DNA of 64,000 nucleotides from a virus: positions 1-64,000 of the IMG/VR virus record IMGVR_UViG_3300042889_002533; one strand, given 5' to 3'. Of this stretch, positions 16,947-23,193 are shown one piece after another (within the stretch, counting starts at the first letter, position 1; the number at the start of each line of letters is the position of its first letter). The notes under the pieces are model-generated. The model had not been told where the DNA came from, did not search any database, and was given only the letters and a program-made list of their open reading frames with translations. The position numbers and the translations under genes are program-made.

Positions 16947-17318
16947 ATGAATATCACAACTGCATATCGTCAAATGGCTCAAGAATCTTATGATGCGTCG
17001 ATGGCGGCCGAACAAACGCAATTGGACGAGGCTGCAATTAAATCTCAAATCATTAAGGATGGTTACATATACTTTCCTGACGATGACGAACTATATAAGG
17101 TTAGCCCATACAAGCTTATTGGCAAAGCTAGTAAGCTAGGCGCACTTGGTGTGCAAAAGTGGTATAGCGTAAATGTTGCGACTGGTGAGGATCTTGATGA
17201 CGCTGGCCTAGCTGAAATTGATGCCGATGAAAAAGGACGCTGGTTTACTGTTACTAAAAACATTAAAGACACCGATGCGGCGCTTATTTCAAGCGAACCC
17301 AATAACATTTACTTATAA
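16947..17318 (+). CDS. Putative internal head protein, capsid-targeting leader
   Basis: 123 residues. The leader has ITTAYRQMAQESYDASMAAE (residues 3-22), a degenerate form of the AYRAMLAEQ leaders of the next four genes. The mature part is unrecognised. Own late promoter. In T4 such leaders direct proteins into the prohead and are cut by gp21 after Glu; I infer the same here. Confidence 0.65.
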   Translation: MNITTAYRQMAQESYDASMAAEQTQLDEAAIKSQIIKDGYIYFPDDDELYKVSPYKLIGKASKLGALGVQKWYSVNVATGEDLDDAGLAEIDADEKGRWFTVTKNIKDTDAALISSEPNNIYL

Positions 17319-17321
17319 ATA
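17314..17321 (+). promoter_or_regulatory. T4-type late promoter TATAAATA
   Basis: Exact consensus overlapping the previous stop, 11 bases before ATG 17333. Confidence 0.75.
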
Positions 17322-17332
17322 AGGTACAATCT

Positions 17333-18142
17333 ATGAATCCAAATATCTCAATCCCACCAACAGCAGCTGACGCATATCGTGCAATGTTAGCAGAACAAAC
17401 ATACGCTTCTCTTAAAGAAGTTGCGCTAACCGAAGTAAAACAGGTTACACTTAGTATTCCATTTCCTGGCTCCAACGAGAAAAAAGTTCTCGCCCAGGCT
17501 AAAGAGATTGGTGTTAAGAATGGATTTACCGTTCTTGGTGGTGAATATGACCGCTATGATGAAGCAGTATATGTCACAATCAAAGGCGATCTTAGCAAGT
17601 TAGCTAAATTTGTTAATAAGTGGATGAGCTCCGACGATAGTGACGAAGAAATTTTAAATGACTATAGTGAATCATATGATTCCTCTATAAATGAAGGAAA
17701 GATGGTCACATTGACTGTTCCATTTCCTGGGTCAAACGAAGATAAAATTATGGCTCAGGCTAAAACTCTTGGTAAGACTCATGGCTTTACTGTTCTTGGT
17801 GGTGAATACAACCGTTATGACAAAACTGTTGATATTGAACTTAAAGGCGATCTTAGCAAGTTAGCTAAATTTGTTAATATGTGGATGCGTACTGACGACA
17901 GTGACGAGGAAATTTTAAATGACTATAGCGAATCATATGATTCCTCTATAGCTGAAGAAACTGAAGCGCCTGATTATGGATTTGCTTCTAATCCTCCTAA
18001 AGTTAAGCTTAAGCAATTGAAGGCAGTCATTAAAAAAATTCCTGACAATAAAGTTGATTACATTGTACATGTTCTTGCGCGCCTTGCAAACTTTGAACAA
18101 ATCAAAGAGATTATGAAGGGTATGAGCGTAAAGAGTAACTAA
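17333..18142 (+). CDS. Putative internal head protein with tandem duplicated domain
   Basis: 269 residues. Leader TAADAYRAMLAEQTYASL (residues 8-25). Two near-identical domains follow (about residues 39-117 and 122-201), each with VPFPGSNE or IPFPGSNE, GFTVLGGEYDRYD or GEYNRYD, KGDLSKLAKFVN and DSDEEILNDYSESYDSSI. The C-terminal 60 residues are basic and helical. The repeat indicates a recent internal duplication. No known fold recognised. Confidence 0.7.
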   Translation: MNPNISIPPTAADAYRAMLAEQTYASLKEVALTEVKQVTLSIPFPGSNEKKVLAQAKEIGVKNGFTVLGGEYDRYDEAVYVTIKGDLSKLAKFVNKWMSSDDSDEEILNDYSESYDSSINEGKMVTLTVPFPGSNEDKIMAQAKTLGKTHGFTVLGGEYNRYDKTVDIELKGDLSKLAKFVNMWMRTDDSDEEILNDYSESYDSSIAEETEAPDYGFASNPPKVKLKQLKAVIKKIPDNKVDYIVHVLARLANFEQIKEIMKGMSVKSN

Positions 18143-18153
18143 TAATCTAATTA

Positions 18154-18161
18154 TATAAATA
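18154..18161 (+). promoter_or_regulatory. T4-type late promoter TATAAATA
   Basis: Exact consensus 11 bases before ATG 18173. Confidence 0.75.
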
Positions 18162-18172
18162 AACTACAATCT

Positions 18173-18676
18173 ATGGACAACAATATCTCAACTGCAGCCG
18201 ATGCATATCGTGCAATGTTAGCAGAACAAACATACGCCTCTCTTGAAGAAGCTGCACATGAAGTGCTTTCAGAAGGTAAGTATATAATTTCAGTTGACAA
18301 CTTAAAGAAATCTTTTAAAGCGCTTTCATCGGCTCAAAACGGCTTAGATGTGGCAATAAAAGACTATGATTCAATTGAAGGCCATAGCGGTCATGGTTCA
18401 GGCCATCATCAAGCTGGAACGGTTATTGTATATTATCGCAAAAAAATTAAAGAACATATCAATGCGATGATTGAAATTCAAGAGGGTTTAATGGAGCAAG
18501 GTGAAATGACAAAGCTATTGCAACGTGCTTTCATTGATGAATTGGAGGATAATGTTGAATCATTGCAAAAACAAATTGAATCTCGTGATGATAATAATTA
18601 TATTCTTAAGACTCAATTAAGCTCACGTAAAGCAGTGCTCGCTAAAGCAAAAGCAGATCTTAAGACTTTTAAATAA
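18173..18676 (+). CDS. Putative internal head protein, coiled-coil-like
   Basis: 167 residues. Leader STAADAYRAMLAEQTYASLE almost identical to the neighbouring gene's. The mature part has a His/Gly patch (GHSGHGSGHHQAG, near 68) and a long charged helical C-terminus suggesting a coiled coil. Own late promoter; likely packaged with its paralogs. Confidence 0.65.
   Translation: MDNNISTAADAYRAMLAEQTYASLEEAAHEVLSEGKYIISVDNLKKSFKALSSAQNGLDVAIKDYDSIEGHSGHGSGHHQAGTVIVYYRKKIKEHINAMIEIQEGLMEQGEMTKLLQRAFIDELEDNVESLQKQIESRDDNNYILKTQLSSRKAVLAKAKADLKTFK
18668..18675 (+). promoter_or_regulatory. Late-promoter-like box TTTAAATA
   Basis: One base from consensus, overlapping the previous stop, 11 bases before ATG 18687, the same spacing as for the two paralogs upstream. 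Confidence 0.55.
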
Positions 18677-18686
18677 ACTACAATCT

Positions 18687-18830
18687 ATGAACGACCACAT
18701 CTCAATCCCACCAACAGCAGCTGACGCATATCGTGCAATGTTAGCTGAACAAACATACGCCTCTCTTGAAGAAGCAGCCGATGCCATTGAAAAAGCTGGT
18801 GGTAAACGACCAAAGATTGTAAAGGCGTAA
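18687..18830 (+). CDS. Small putative internal head peptide (47 residues)
   Basis: Begins MNDHISIPPTAADAYRAMLA, then EQTYASLEEAADAIEKAG and a basic end KRPKIVKA. It is essentially the capsid-targeting leader plus about 25 residues. Spacing, promoter-like box and leader match the flanking paralogs, so it is likely a real gene or a remnant of one. Confidence 0.6.
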   Translation: MNDHISIPPTAADAYRAMLAEQTYASLEEAADAIEKAGGKRPKIVKA

Positions 18831-18840
18831 CAACAACTTA

Positions 18841-18848
18841 TATAAATA
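18841..18848 (+). promoter_or_regulatory. T4-type late promoter TATAAATA
   Basis: Exact consensus 6 bases before ATG 18855. Confidence 0.75.
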
Positions 18849-18854
18849 AAGTAT

Positions 18855-19550
18855 ATGAACAACAACAATATATCAACAGCGGCCAACGCATACCGTGCAA
18901 TGTTAGCAGAACAAAGAAACCAATTAACCGAAGCTTTTTCATATAAGGATAATGGTGATAAAAATGAACTCTCTAAGAAAGAAGTAAAGTCTATAATTGA
19001 TAAGTTTTGCGATAAACACAATTTGACTGTAGATTGGTATCCGGCTGCTAAAGATAGATTAGGTTGGTTTAAAGATGATGGCGATTTAAGCGTCAGAGTT
19101 AAAAAAAGTGATGCAGATACTCCTTCGTCTCCGCACATTGTGATACAATTCTCATGGTATAATAATGGGATGTTGGTTGGTCTTCATGGCTATAAAGACA
19201 ATCTTATGAAAGCTAAGCCTATTGATAAGGTTACATCTTCTGACGTTGAAGGCGCATTTGAAGCACAAATTGCTGGAGTAAAACCGGTTAAAGGTACTGT
19301 TGCTAAAATTAAAGAAGTTGCGCTTAAAACACTCTCTAAGATTAACAATGTTGATATTACAGCAGCCGATATTAAAACCGCAGAAGCAGACGTTGATGAT
19401 GCTGGTATTACTCGCATTTTGATTCCTAGCACGTGTGTCATATACCTCTTGACCAATGCTGACATTAAGGAATATGAATTTGGTGATAGTGACAATGAAG
19501 ACCTGTTCTCTGTAGGCAATGGACAAAAACTTGTTGTTGTAGCAATCTAA
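18855..19550 (+). CDS. Putative internal head protein
   Basis: 231 residues. Leader ISTAANAYRAMLAEQRNQL as in the paralogs, then an unrelated acidic body with no recognised domain. The shared leader with divergent bodies is the pattern of T4 internal proteins IPI to IPIII. Own late promoter. Confidence 0.65.
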   Translation: MNNNNISTAANAYRAMLAEQRNQLTEAFSYKDNGDKNELSKKEVKSIIDKFCDKHNLTVDWYPAAKDRLGWFKDDGDLSVRVKKSDADTPSSPHIVIQFSWYNNGMLVGLHGYKDNLMKAKPIDKVTSSDVEGAFEAQIAGVKPVKGTVAKIKEVALKTLSKINNVDITAADIKTAEADVDDAGITRILIPSTCVIYLLTNADIKEYEFGDSDNEDLFSVGNGQKLVVVAI

Positions 19551-19553
19551 TTG

Positions 19554-19561
19554 TATAAATA
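19554..19561 (+). promoter_or_regulatory. T4-type late promoter TATAAATA
   Basis: Exact consensus 6 bases before ATG 19568. Confidence 0.7.
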
Positions 19562-19567
19562 AAGCGT

Positions 19568-19666
19568 ATGGTACAGGACAAACATAATAATACAGCAAAC
19601 GAGCAGCTCGCAGGACCTGCGCCGTTCCGCTGCAGTATTATATCAAAGGGACTTCCGCCCGCATAG
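19568..19666 (+). CDS. Very small late peptide (32 residues)
   Basis: Starts MVQDKHNNTANEQLAGPAPF and ends SIISKGLPPA. Not recognised. Support is an exact late promoter at the usual distance and a terminator 29 bases after its stop. No AYRAMLAE leader. Confidence 0.45.
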   Translation: MVQDKHNNTANEQLAGPAPFRCSIISKGLPPA

Positions 19667-19695
19667 AATCCAGACACCGTAAATTTAAAACACTT

Positions 19696-19728
19696 ACCTT
19701 TGTTCTGGAAACGGAACAAAGGTTTTTT
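19696..19728 (+). terminator. Rho-independent terminator
   Basis: ACCTTTGTTC, 8-base loop, GAACAAAGGT, then a T run. Ends the internal-protein gene block. Confidence 0.88.
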
Positions 19729-19754
19729 ATTTTTACATTTTAGACAAAAACTCC

Positions 19755-19783
19755 TTTACAAATCTCAATTTTTAGATTATAAT
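19755..19783 (+). promoter_or_regulatory. Early promoter of the tRNA/ncRNA array
   Basis: TTTACA 19755-19760, 17 bases, TATAAT 19778-19783. No ORF follows; transcription would enter the leader RNA and tRNA-Ile. Confidence 0.75.
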
Positions 19784-19833
19784 AATCGCATAACAAACGG
19801 CAACAACAAGTTGCCCAACATTTTTTCAAAATC

Positions 19834-19965
19834 TCAATGCGCGCCTTGTGCTACAAACAAGGTAACGACCGTGGTTGAACGGCTTGGATCTGAAAAGAGA
19901 TGCAATGACAGTAAGTTTAAATATGGAGCCGTGAGTCCCTTAGCGCACACCAATGCGCAACTCAC
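19834..19965 (+). ncRNA. Structured leader RNA before the first tRNA
   Basis: Hairpins seen: CCTTG/CAAGG, CCGT/ACGG, ATCT-GAAA-AGAT, and GTGAGT (19931)/ACTCAC (19960) enclosing GCGCA/TGCGC. The strand CCGTGAGTCC (19929-19938) can alternatively pair perfectly with GGACTCACGG (20063-20072) on the far side of tRNA-Ile. No ORF. Confidence 0.4.
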
Positions 19966-19977
19966 AAATTTTCAAAA

Positions 19978-20052
19978 CCTCCTGTAGCTCATCGGAAGAG
20001 CGGCTTCTTTATAAGGGGCGGGTAGTTGGGTCAGCACCAACCAGGAGGACCA
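19978..20052 (+). tRNA. tRNA-Ile(UAU)
   Basis: Acceptor CCTCCTG/CAGGAGG perfect, D stem GCTC/GAGC, anticodon loop TTTATAA giving UAU, CCA encoded. The T loop is GTCAGCA instead of TTCRANY, which is unusual. Confidence 0.8.
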
Positions 20053-20070
20053 ATTTGCAAACGGACTCAC

Positions 20071-20147
20071 GGAAAGTGGCGACGCACATGAGTGATTAAG
20101 TTCACGTCTTCGGATCAACATGACAAGTATGCCTGTAGAAGCTTTCC
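20071..20147 (+). ncRNA. tRNA-sized closed-stem RNA, not a tRNA
   Basis: GGAAAG (20071) and CTTTCC (20142) close a 77-base unit between tRNA-Ile and tRNA-Pro. Internal pairing GTGA/TCAC is visible; no T arm or anticodon loop found. Confidence 0.35.
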
Positions 20148-20156
20148 AAATTTTCA

Positions 20157-20233
20157 CGGATATTAGCTCAGCCTGTTAGAGCGCTGCGTTTGGGACGCAG
20201 AAGTCGTAGGTTAGAATCCTACATATCCGACCA
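20157..20233 (+). tRNA. tRNA-Pro(UGG)
   Basis: Acceptor CGGATAT/ATATCCG, anticodon stem CTGCG/CGCAG with loop TTTGGGA (UGG), CCA encoded. T loop TTAGAAT has A in place of the conserved C56. Confidence 0.88.
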
Positions 20234-20240
20234 GCTTAAA

Positions 20241-20330
20241 GGAACGGTGGCTGAGTGGTCTAAAGTACTCCCTTGCTAAGGGAACGTGGCAGCAATGTCA
20301 CCGTGGGTTCAAATCCCACTCGTTCCGCCA
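20241..20330 (+). tRNA. tRNA-Ser(GCU)
   Basis: 90 bases with a long variable arm and discriminator G. Loop TTGCTAA gives GCU. T loop TTCAAAT canonical. Acceptor GGAACGG pairs with TCGTTCC. Confidence 0.9.
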
Positions 20331-20354
20331 ATCTCAAACCAATATATAAACTAT

Positions 20355-20591
20355 ATGAAACAAACATACACACTAGCAAGCAGCGAATTTTGCGGACCAT
20401 GCAAGATGATTAAGAAGTATCTCGCAGAGAATAGTATCTCCGTGGCTGTGATCAATATGGAAGATGATCAAAAGTTTTTCATGGAAAACGGTATCAAGAC
20501 TGTTCCCGTTCTCCTAAGCTCTGATGGCGCCAGATATGCTGGTGTTGATGCCATTCTGGGCCATTTTTCAGCAAAAGCTGTAACTTGTTGA
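20355..20591 (+). CDS. Thioredoxin/glutaredoxin-like protein
   Basis: 78 residues. FCGPCKMIKKYL (residues 11-22) carries the CGPC redox pair, and KTVPVLL (near 52) contains the cis-Pro, both typical of a short thioredoxin fold. It may reduce the phage NrdA, as T4 NrdC does (inference). It sits alone between tRNA-Ser and an early promoter, preceded by a weak late-like TATATAAA box. Confidence 0.8.
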   Translation: MKQTYTLASSEFCGPCKMIKKYLAENSISVAVINMEDDQKFFMENGIKTVPVLLSSDGARYAGVDAILGHFSAKAVTC

Positions 20592-20599
20592 TTTTCAAC
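20587..20599. promoter_or_regulatory. Palindrome GTTGATTTTCAAC of early promoter module
   Basis: Perfect inverted repeat beginning at the thioredoxin-like gene stop, about 36 bases before the next -35. Confidence 0.6.
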
Positions 20600-20634
20600 G
20601 GCTAAAAATAAATGCAAAAACATGCATTTTTTCC

Positions 20635-20663
20635 TTTACAAAGCCGATTTTTTGTGGTATAAT
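20635..20663 (+). promoter_or_regulatory. Early promoter of an RNA-only transcript
   Basis: TTTACA 20635-20640, 17 bases, TATAAT 20658-20663. The next 620 bases hold structured RNA, not genes. Confidence 0.78.
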
Positions 20664-20677
20664 AATTCTGTAAGGCG

Positions 20678-20757
20678 AAACTAATTCCCCAAACCGAAGC
20701 TAAATAAGATCTGGATTTAATAATACTTTCTTGTTTACAAGTTGCAGAAATTAGTTT
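20678..20757 (+). ncRNA. Closed-stem RNA at transcript 5' end
   Basis: AAACTAATT (20678-20686) and AATTAGTTT (20749-20757) pair perfectly over 9 bp. The 5' strand begins within about 10 bases of the predicted transcription start. Confidence 0.4.
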
Positions 20758-20851
20758 ACAATTACAACACGATCAAACTGGTTGAGATTCAAAACCTCGG
20801 CTGATGCGATTCCTTCAAGGCAAAGTCTTGATTGTAGCTTGTTCTCCAAAT

Positions 20852-20969
20852 ATGATTGTTGCTAGGCGAAGGGCTAATAACCCTGCTGAACGGTGAAAAT
20901 CCGTTCCGTTAATCACTACGCTCTAAATGAGGTTACCGCCTCGGAATGAGAAGCCCTAGTTAAAATCAT
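20852..20969 (+). ncRNA. Multi-arm RNA with closing stems
   Basis: ATGATT/AATCAT and CTAGG/CCTAG close a unit with three inner hairpins: GGG-CTAATAA-CCC, GAACGG-TGAAAAT-CCGTTC and GAGG/CCTC. Two have 7-base loops, like a degenerate cloverleaf. Confidence 0.45.
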
Positions 20970-21173
20970 TGAGGTCATGTTGAGTGACAATCATGTTTGG
21001 ACCACAACATTTCTTTGACAACATTTTGATTTTGAAACCCAGGAGCATTCAGTCCCTGGTACCAAACAAGAAGAATGTGATTCCGCTCCTCGCTTTGAGT
21101 TGAAGCCGTTCACAAGTAAAACTTCACTGAAAACACTTTTAGGTGCTCATCCAGCTGATCAAGGCGGTGAGTT
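20970..21173 (+). other. Non-coding stretch with hairpins
   Basis: No ORF. ATGTTG (20977)/CAACAT (21005) and CCAGG/CCTGG near 21040-21060 are the clearest pairings. Probably continuing RNA units; no further assignment. Confidence 0.3.
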
Positions 21174-21260
21174 AAACGTGCGATCAGTACGGCCTTTAAA
21201 TTTTAATAGCACGTTTGATTATTGCGGCGAGCGACTGCAAGACCAGTGGTCGCAATAATC
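21174..21260 (+). ncRNA. Two adjacent strong hairpins before tRNA-Met
   Basis: AAACGTGC (21174)/GCACGTTT (21209), 8 bp, then GATTATTGCG (21217)/CGCAATAATC (21251), 10 bp perfect. No ORF. Confidence 0.5.
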
Positions 21261-21287
21261 AAAAGGAATTAGTGTAATACTTTTAAT

Positions 21288-21362
21288 CGCGGGTTAATCG
21301 AGTGGTTCAGATAGGTGTCTCATAAGCATCTCACGGGAGTTCGAATCTTCCACCCGCAACCA
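21288..21362 (+). tRNA. tRNA-Met(CAU), initiator-like
   Basis: Loop CTCATAA gives CAU. Position 1 C faces A72 (CGCGGGT/ACCCGCA), the mismatch typical of bacterial initiator tRNA; the three G-C pairs of the initiator anticodon stem are absent. CCA encoded; T loop canonical. Confidence 0.82.
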
Positions 21363-21367
21363 ATTTT

Positions 21368-21457
21368 GGGACGAAGGCAACTGTTAGATGCGTTGCGGCG
21401 GTCTGTAAAACCTCTACTTAAGAAACACCGTGGGTGCAATTCCCTCTCGGCCCACCA
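21368..21457 (+). tRNA. tRNA-Tyr(GUA), first copy, divergent
   Basis: 90 bases with long variable arm, loop CTGTAAA (GUA), CCA encoded. Acceptor GGGACGA/TCGGCCC has one A-G mismatch, and T loop is TGCAATT. May be degenerating. Confidence 0.65.
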
Positions 21458-21460
21458 TCC

Positions 21461-21607
21461 TTTATTGTTAAAGCATCTTTGGTTTGATGCTGTCCATATC
21501 GAGAACGGACTATGCCGGAGCATACGAACGAAGTACAAGTTCTATGGTGCAAACGGAAAATGCGCTCAAAGGCGCGCGAGGTGGTTCAATTCCACAGACA
21601 ATAAACA
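21461..21607 (+). ncRNA. tRNA-like RNA family, copy A
   Basis: Acceptor-like TTTATTGT/ACAATAAA (8 bp), two-base spacer, 6-bp D-like stem AGCATC/GATGCT with loop TTTGGTTT containing GG, and a T-like arm GTGG-TTCAATT-CCAC. In place of the anticodon arm is a region of about 70 bases with hairpins GTCC/GGAC, CATA-GAAC/GTTC-TATG and GCGC/GCGC. No CCA. A second copy at 24270 shares both ends. Confidence 0.65.
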
Positions 21608-21619
21608 TTTTTGATTTTT

Positions 21620-21705
21620 GGGTAGGTATACCGTTAAGGAGACGGTTCAGACTGTAAATCTGACGCCGCAAGGCTCGCTGGGATCGTTCCCCAGACTGCC
21701 CACCA
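21620..21705 (+). tRNA. tRNA-Tyr(GUA), second copy
   Basis: 86 bases, long variable arm, stem TCAGA/TCTGA with loop CTGTAAA (GUA), CCA encoded. T stem CTGGG/CCCAG perfect but loop is ATCGTTC, with A54 and T58 swapped relative to the usual T54 and A58. Confidence 0.82.
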
Positions 21706-21800
21706 ATTTGTATGAACAGCCGCTTTTCGTGTCTAGGGAAAAGCTCCACAATATCAAGGTTATGATATGGCGCTGGTGAAATTCCAGAACGGATTCAAAT
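21706..21800 (+). ncRNA. Cloverleaf-like RNA without anticodon
   Basis: ATTTG/CAAAT closes three arms: CTTTTC/GAAAAG (6 bp), ATATCA-AGGTTA-TGATAT (6 bp, 6-base loop) and CTGG-TGAAATT-CCAG (T-like, 7-base loop). The middle loop has no U33-anticodon arrangement. Confidence 0.5.
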
Positions 21801-21805
21801 TTTTA

Positions 21806-21880
21806 CCTGATGTAGCTCAGAGGAAGAGCATCCGCTTGATAAGCGGAAGGTCGAGATATCGTAATTCTCCATCAGGACCA
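21806..21880 (+). tRNA. tRNA-Ile(GAU)
   Basis: Acceptor CCTGATG/CATCAGG perfect, loop TTGATAA (GAU), CCA encoded. T loop ATCGTAA carries the A54/T58 swap. Confidence 0.85.
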
Positions 21881-21882
21881 AT

Positions 21883-21956
21883 TGAGGATTAGCATAATGG
21901 TAATGCATCTGACTTTGACTCAGAACATAGAAGTTCGATTCTTCTATCCTCTACCA
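21883..21956 (+). tRNA. tRNA-Gln(UUG)
   Basis: Stem TCTGA/TCAGA with loop CTTTGAC (UUG), T arm AGAAG-TTCGATT-CTTCT, CCA encoded. First acceptor pair is T-T, fitting the weak first pair of glutamine tRNAs. Confidence 0.85.
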
Positions 21957-21962
21957 ATTTAT

Positions 21963-22051
21963 GGGCTGGTATGATCGAGCTGAGCTGATGATTGCATATT
22001 GCAATTGTTCTAAGGAACCTTAAGTGAGTTTGAATCTCACACTGTCCACCA
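21963..22051 (+). ncRNA. Class II tRNA-like RNA with abnormal anticodon arm
   Basis: T arm GTGAG-TTTGAAT-CTCAC and encoded ACCA are normal and a variable arm (TAAGG-AA-CCTTA) is present. The anticodon arm is ATTGC-ATATT-GCAAT with a 5-base loop, or a 7-base loop lacking U33. Acceptor pairing is only about 5 of 7. Confidence 0.45.
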
Positions 22052-22089
22052 ATTTCAATGAGAGATTAGAGGTAAGTTGATATACAACA

Positions 22090-22161
22090 CCTTCTATAGC
22101 ATTATGGTAATGCGCCGACATGATATGTTGGAGATTCCCGGGTTCAAATCCCGGAGAAGGG
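22090..22161 (+). tRNA. tRNA-Ile(GAU)-like gene without CCA, nested in an outer stem
   Basis: Acceptor CCTTCT/AGAAGG, D stem GCAT/ATGC with GG, T arm CCGGG-TTCAAAT-CCCGG. The anticodon arm reads CCGAC-ATGATAT-GTTGG (GAU) or a 6-bp stem with loop TGATA. No CCA. An outer stem ATTAGAG (22065-22071)/CTCTAAT (22164-22170) encloses it. Functional status unclear. Confidence 0.5.
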
Positions 22162-22218
22162 TGCTCTAATAAACAACGAGGCGTCAGACCACGCCTACAA
22201 CATTGAGAAAATTTTAAT

Positions 22219-22293
22219 GGAGGTAAAGCTTTAATGGTGAAGCATCGAGCTTTTAACTCGAAGAACTGGGATCGTTACCCAGTGCCTCTACCA
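22219..22293 (+). tRNA. tRNA-Lys(UUU)
   Basis: Stem TCGAG/CTCGA, loop CTTTTAA (UUU), CCA encoded. T arm CTGGG-ATCGTTA-CCCAG again has A54/T58. Confidence 0.87.
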
Positions 22294-22300
22294 ATTTCAT

Positions 22301-22375
22301 GGGGTTGTAGCATAACGGTAATGCACCTGCTTTGCAAGTAGTAGATTGTCAGTTCGAATCTGACTAGCTCCACCA
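22301..22375 (+). tRNA. tRNA-Ala(UGC), first copy
   Basis: Loop TTTGCAA (UGC), acceptor GGGGTTG/TAGCTCC with the G3-T70 pair that AlaRS reads, canonical T loop, CCA encoded. Confidence 0.92.
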
Positions 22376-22380
22376 ATTTC

Positions 22381-22475
22381 CCTTGGTATCTACCCGCAAT
22401 TTGGGTATTGCTCACGAGTGTGAAGCAAGTCAGAAGTTAGGCTGGTCGCGACAGTAATCCTTCTGATGGCCAAGG
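22381..22475 (+). ncRNA. Three-arm closed-stem RNA
   Basis: CCTTGG (22381)/CCAAGG (22470) encloses TACCC-GCAATTT-GGGTA, TTGCT/AGCAA and TCAGAAG/CTTCTGA. No anticodon or T-loop consensus. Confidence 0.5.
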
Positions 22476-22483
22476 CTCTTTTC

Positions 22484-22557
22484 GCGGGATTAGTTTAATG
22501 GTAAAATGATAGTCTTCCAAACTGAAGTCGAGAGTTCAATTCTCTCATCCCGCACCA
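22484..22557 (+). tRNA. tRNA-Gly(UCC)
   Basis: Acceptor GCGGGAT/ATCCCGC perfect, loop CTTCCAA (UCC), T loop TTCAATT, CCA encoded. One mismatch in the anticodon stem. Confidence 0.9.
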
Positions 22558-22564
22558 ATCACAA

Positions 22565-22636
22565 TGGGCGATCTCTGGCATGGAGGTCTAAAAACCGAAA
22601 GGTATCCTCTGGGTTCGATTCCCAGTCGCTCCACCA
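22565..22636 (+). ncRNA. tRNA-like RNA with GAAA tetraloop instead of anticodon loop
   Basis: Acceptor TGGGCGA/TCGCTCC (6 of 7) with ACCA and a perfect T arm CTGGG-TTCGATT-CCCAG. The central hairpin is GAGG/CCTC then ACC-GAAA-GGT, so no 7-base anticodon loop can form. Confidence 0.5.
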
Positions 22637-22644
22637 ATCATAAC

Positions 22645-22719
22645 GGGCTGTTAGTAGAATGGATATAACGTTGCGCTACGAACGCAAAGATCTAGGTTCA
22701 ATTCCTGGGCGGCCTACCA
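22645..22719 (+). tRNA. tRNA-Arg(ACG)
   Basis: Stem TTGCG/CGCAA, loop CTACGAA (ACG), T loop TTCAATT, CCA encoded, acceptor with several G-T pairs. Confidence 0.88.
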
Positions 22720-22756
22720 ATTTTCGCTAATGTATTCGGGTACGATGCATCGGCAA

Positions 22757-22824
22757 CTCTACCAGTGAAGCAAATCATATTTGCGAAGAATTCGTGACCA
22801 GTGAAAGTCGGTTTAACGGTAGAG
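22757..22824 (+). ncRNA. Closed-stem RNA
   Basis: CTCTACC/GGTAGAG (7 bp) encloses GCAAAT-CAT-ATTTGC and a T-like segment. Just upstream is the palindrome CGATGCATCG (22743), also present in the phoH leader. Confidence 0.45.
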
Positions 22825-22863
22825 CAATTTTAATACATAGTGTAAAGGCATAAGATATAAAAA

Positions 22864-22940
22864 GATGCATTAGGGTAATTGGTTATCCCGCCACGCTTTC
22901 ACCGTGGAGATTACGAGTTCAAATCTCGTATGCATTGCCA
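22864..22940 (+). tRNA. tRNA-Glu(UUC)
   Basis: Stem CCACG/CGTGG, loop CTTTCAC (UUC), discriminator G, CCA encoded, canonical T loop. Confidence 0.92.
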
Positions 22941-22947
22941 TTCTTTT

Positions 22948-23022
22948 GGGTCGTTCGTTCAACGGATAGGACTGAGGATTTCTACTCCTCCGATGCAGGT
23001 TCGATTCCTGCACGACCCACCA
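22948..23022 (+). tRNA. tRNA-Arg(UCU)
   Basis: Acceptor GGGTCGT/ACGACCC, stem GAGGA/TCCTC, loop TTTCTAC (UCU), CCA encoded. Confidence 0.93.
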
Positions 23023-23028
23023 TTTTCT

Positions 23029-23105
23029 GATACTGTGGTGGTATCGCTTACAGGAGTTTTCGGTCCCTACACTGTGTCTTTGCTACACGGAACCGATAAA
23101 TTTTT
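23029..23105 (+). ncRNA. Possible structured spacer RNA
   Basis: Hairpins GATAC-TGTGGTG-GTATC and CGGT...ACCG enclosing GTGT/ACAC. tRNA-sized, but no T arm or CCA. Confidence 0.3.
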
Positions 23106-23182
23106 GAAGATGTAGCTCAGCTGGTTAGAGCACTTGCCTGTCGAGCAAGACGTCGTGGGTTCGAGCCCCATCATTTTCGCCA
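23106..23182 (+). tRNA. tRNA-Asp(GUC)
   Basis: Acceptor GAAGATG/CATTTTC, D stem GCTC/GAGC, stem CTTGC/GCAAG with loop CTGTCGA (GUC), discriminator G, CCA encoded. Confidence 0.93.
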
Positions 23183-23193
23183 TTCTTTTCATT

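Noticed and set aside
21315-21614. Open frame across tRNA-Met, tRNA-Tyr and the 21461 RNA
   Set aside because: It runs through RNA genes, has tRNA-derived residues and no promoter or start context; a chance frame.
23029-23105. Possible tRNA-His from the loop TGTGGTG
   Set aside because: The loop does not place U33 before GUG, and there is no T arm, acceptor stem or CCA. No tRNA-His was found in the window.
22879-23115. Open frame through tRNA-Glu and tRNA-Arg
   Set aside because: Shadow of two well-supported tRNAs.
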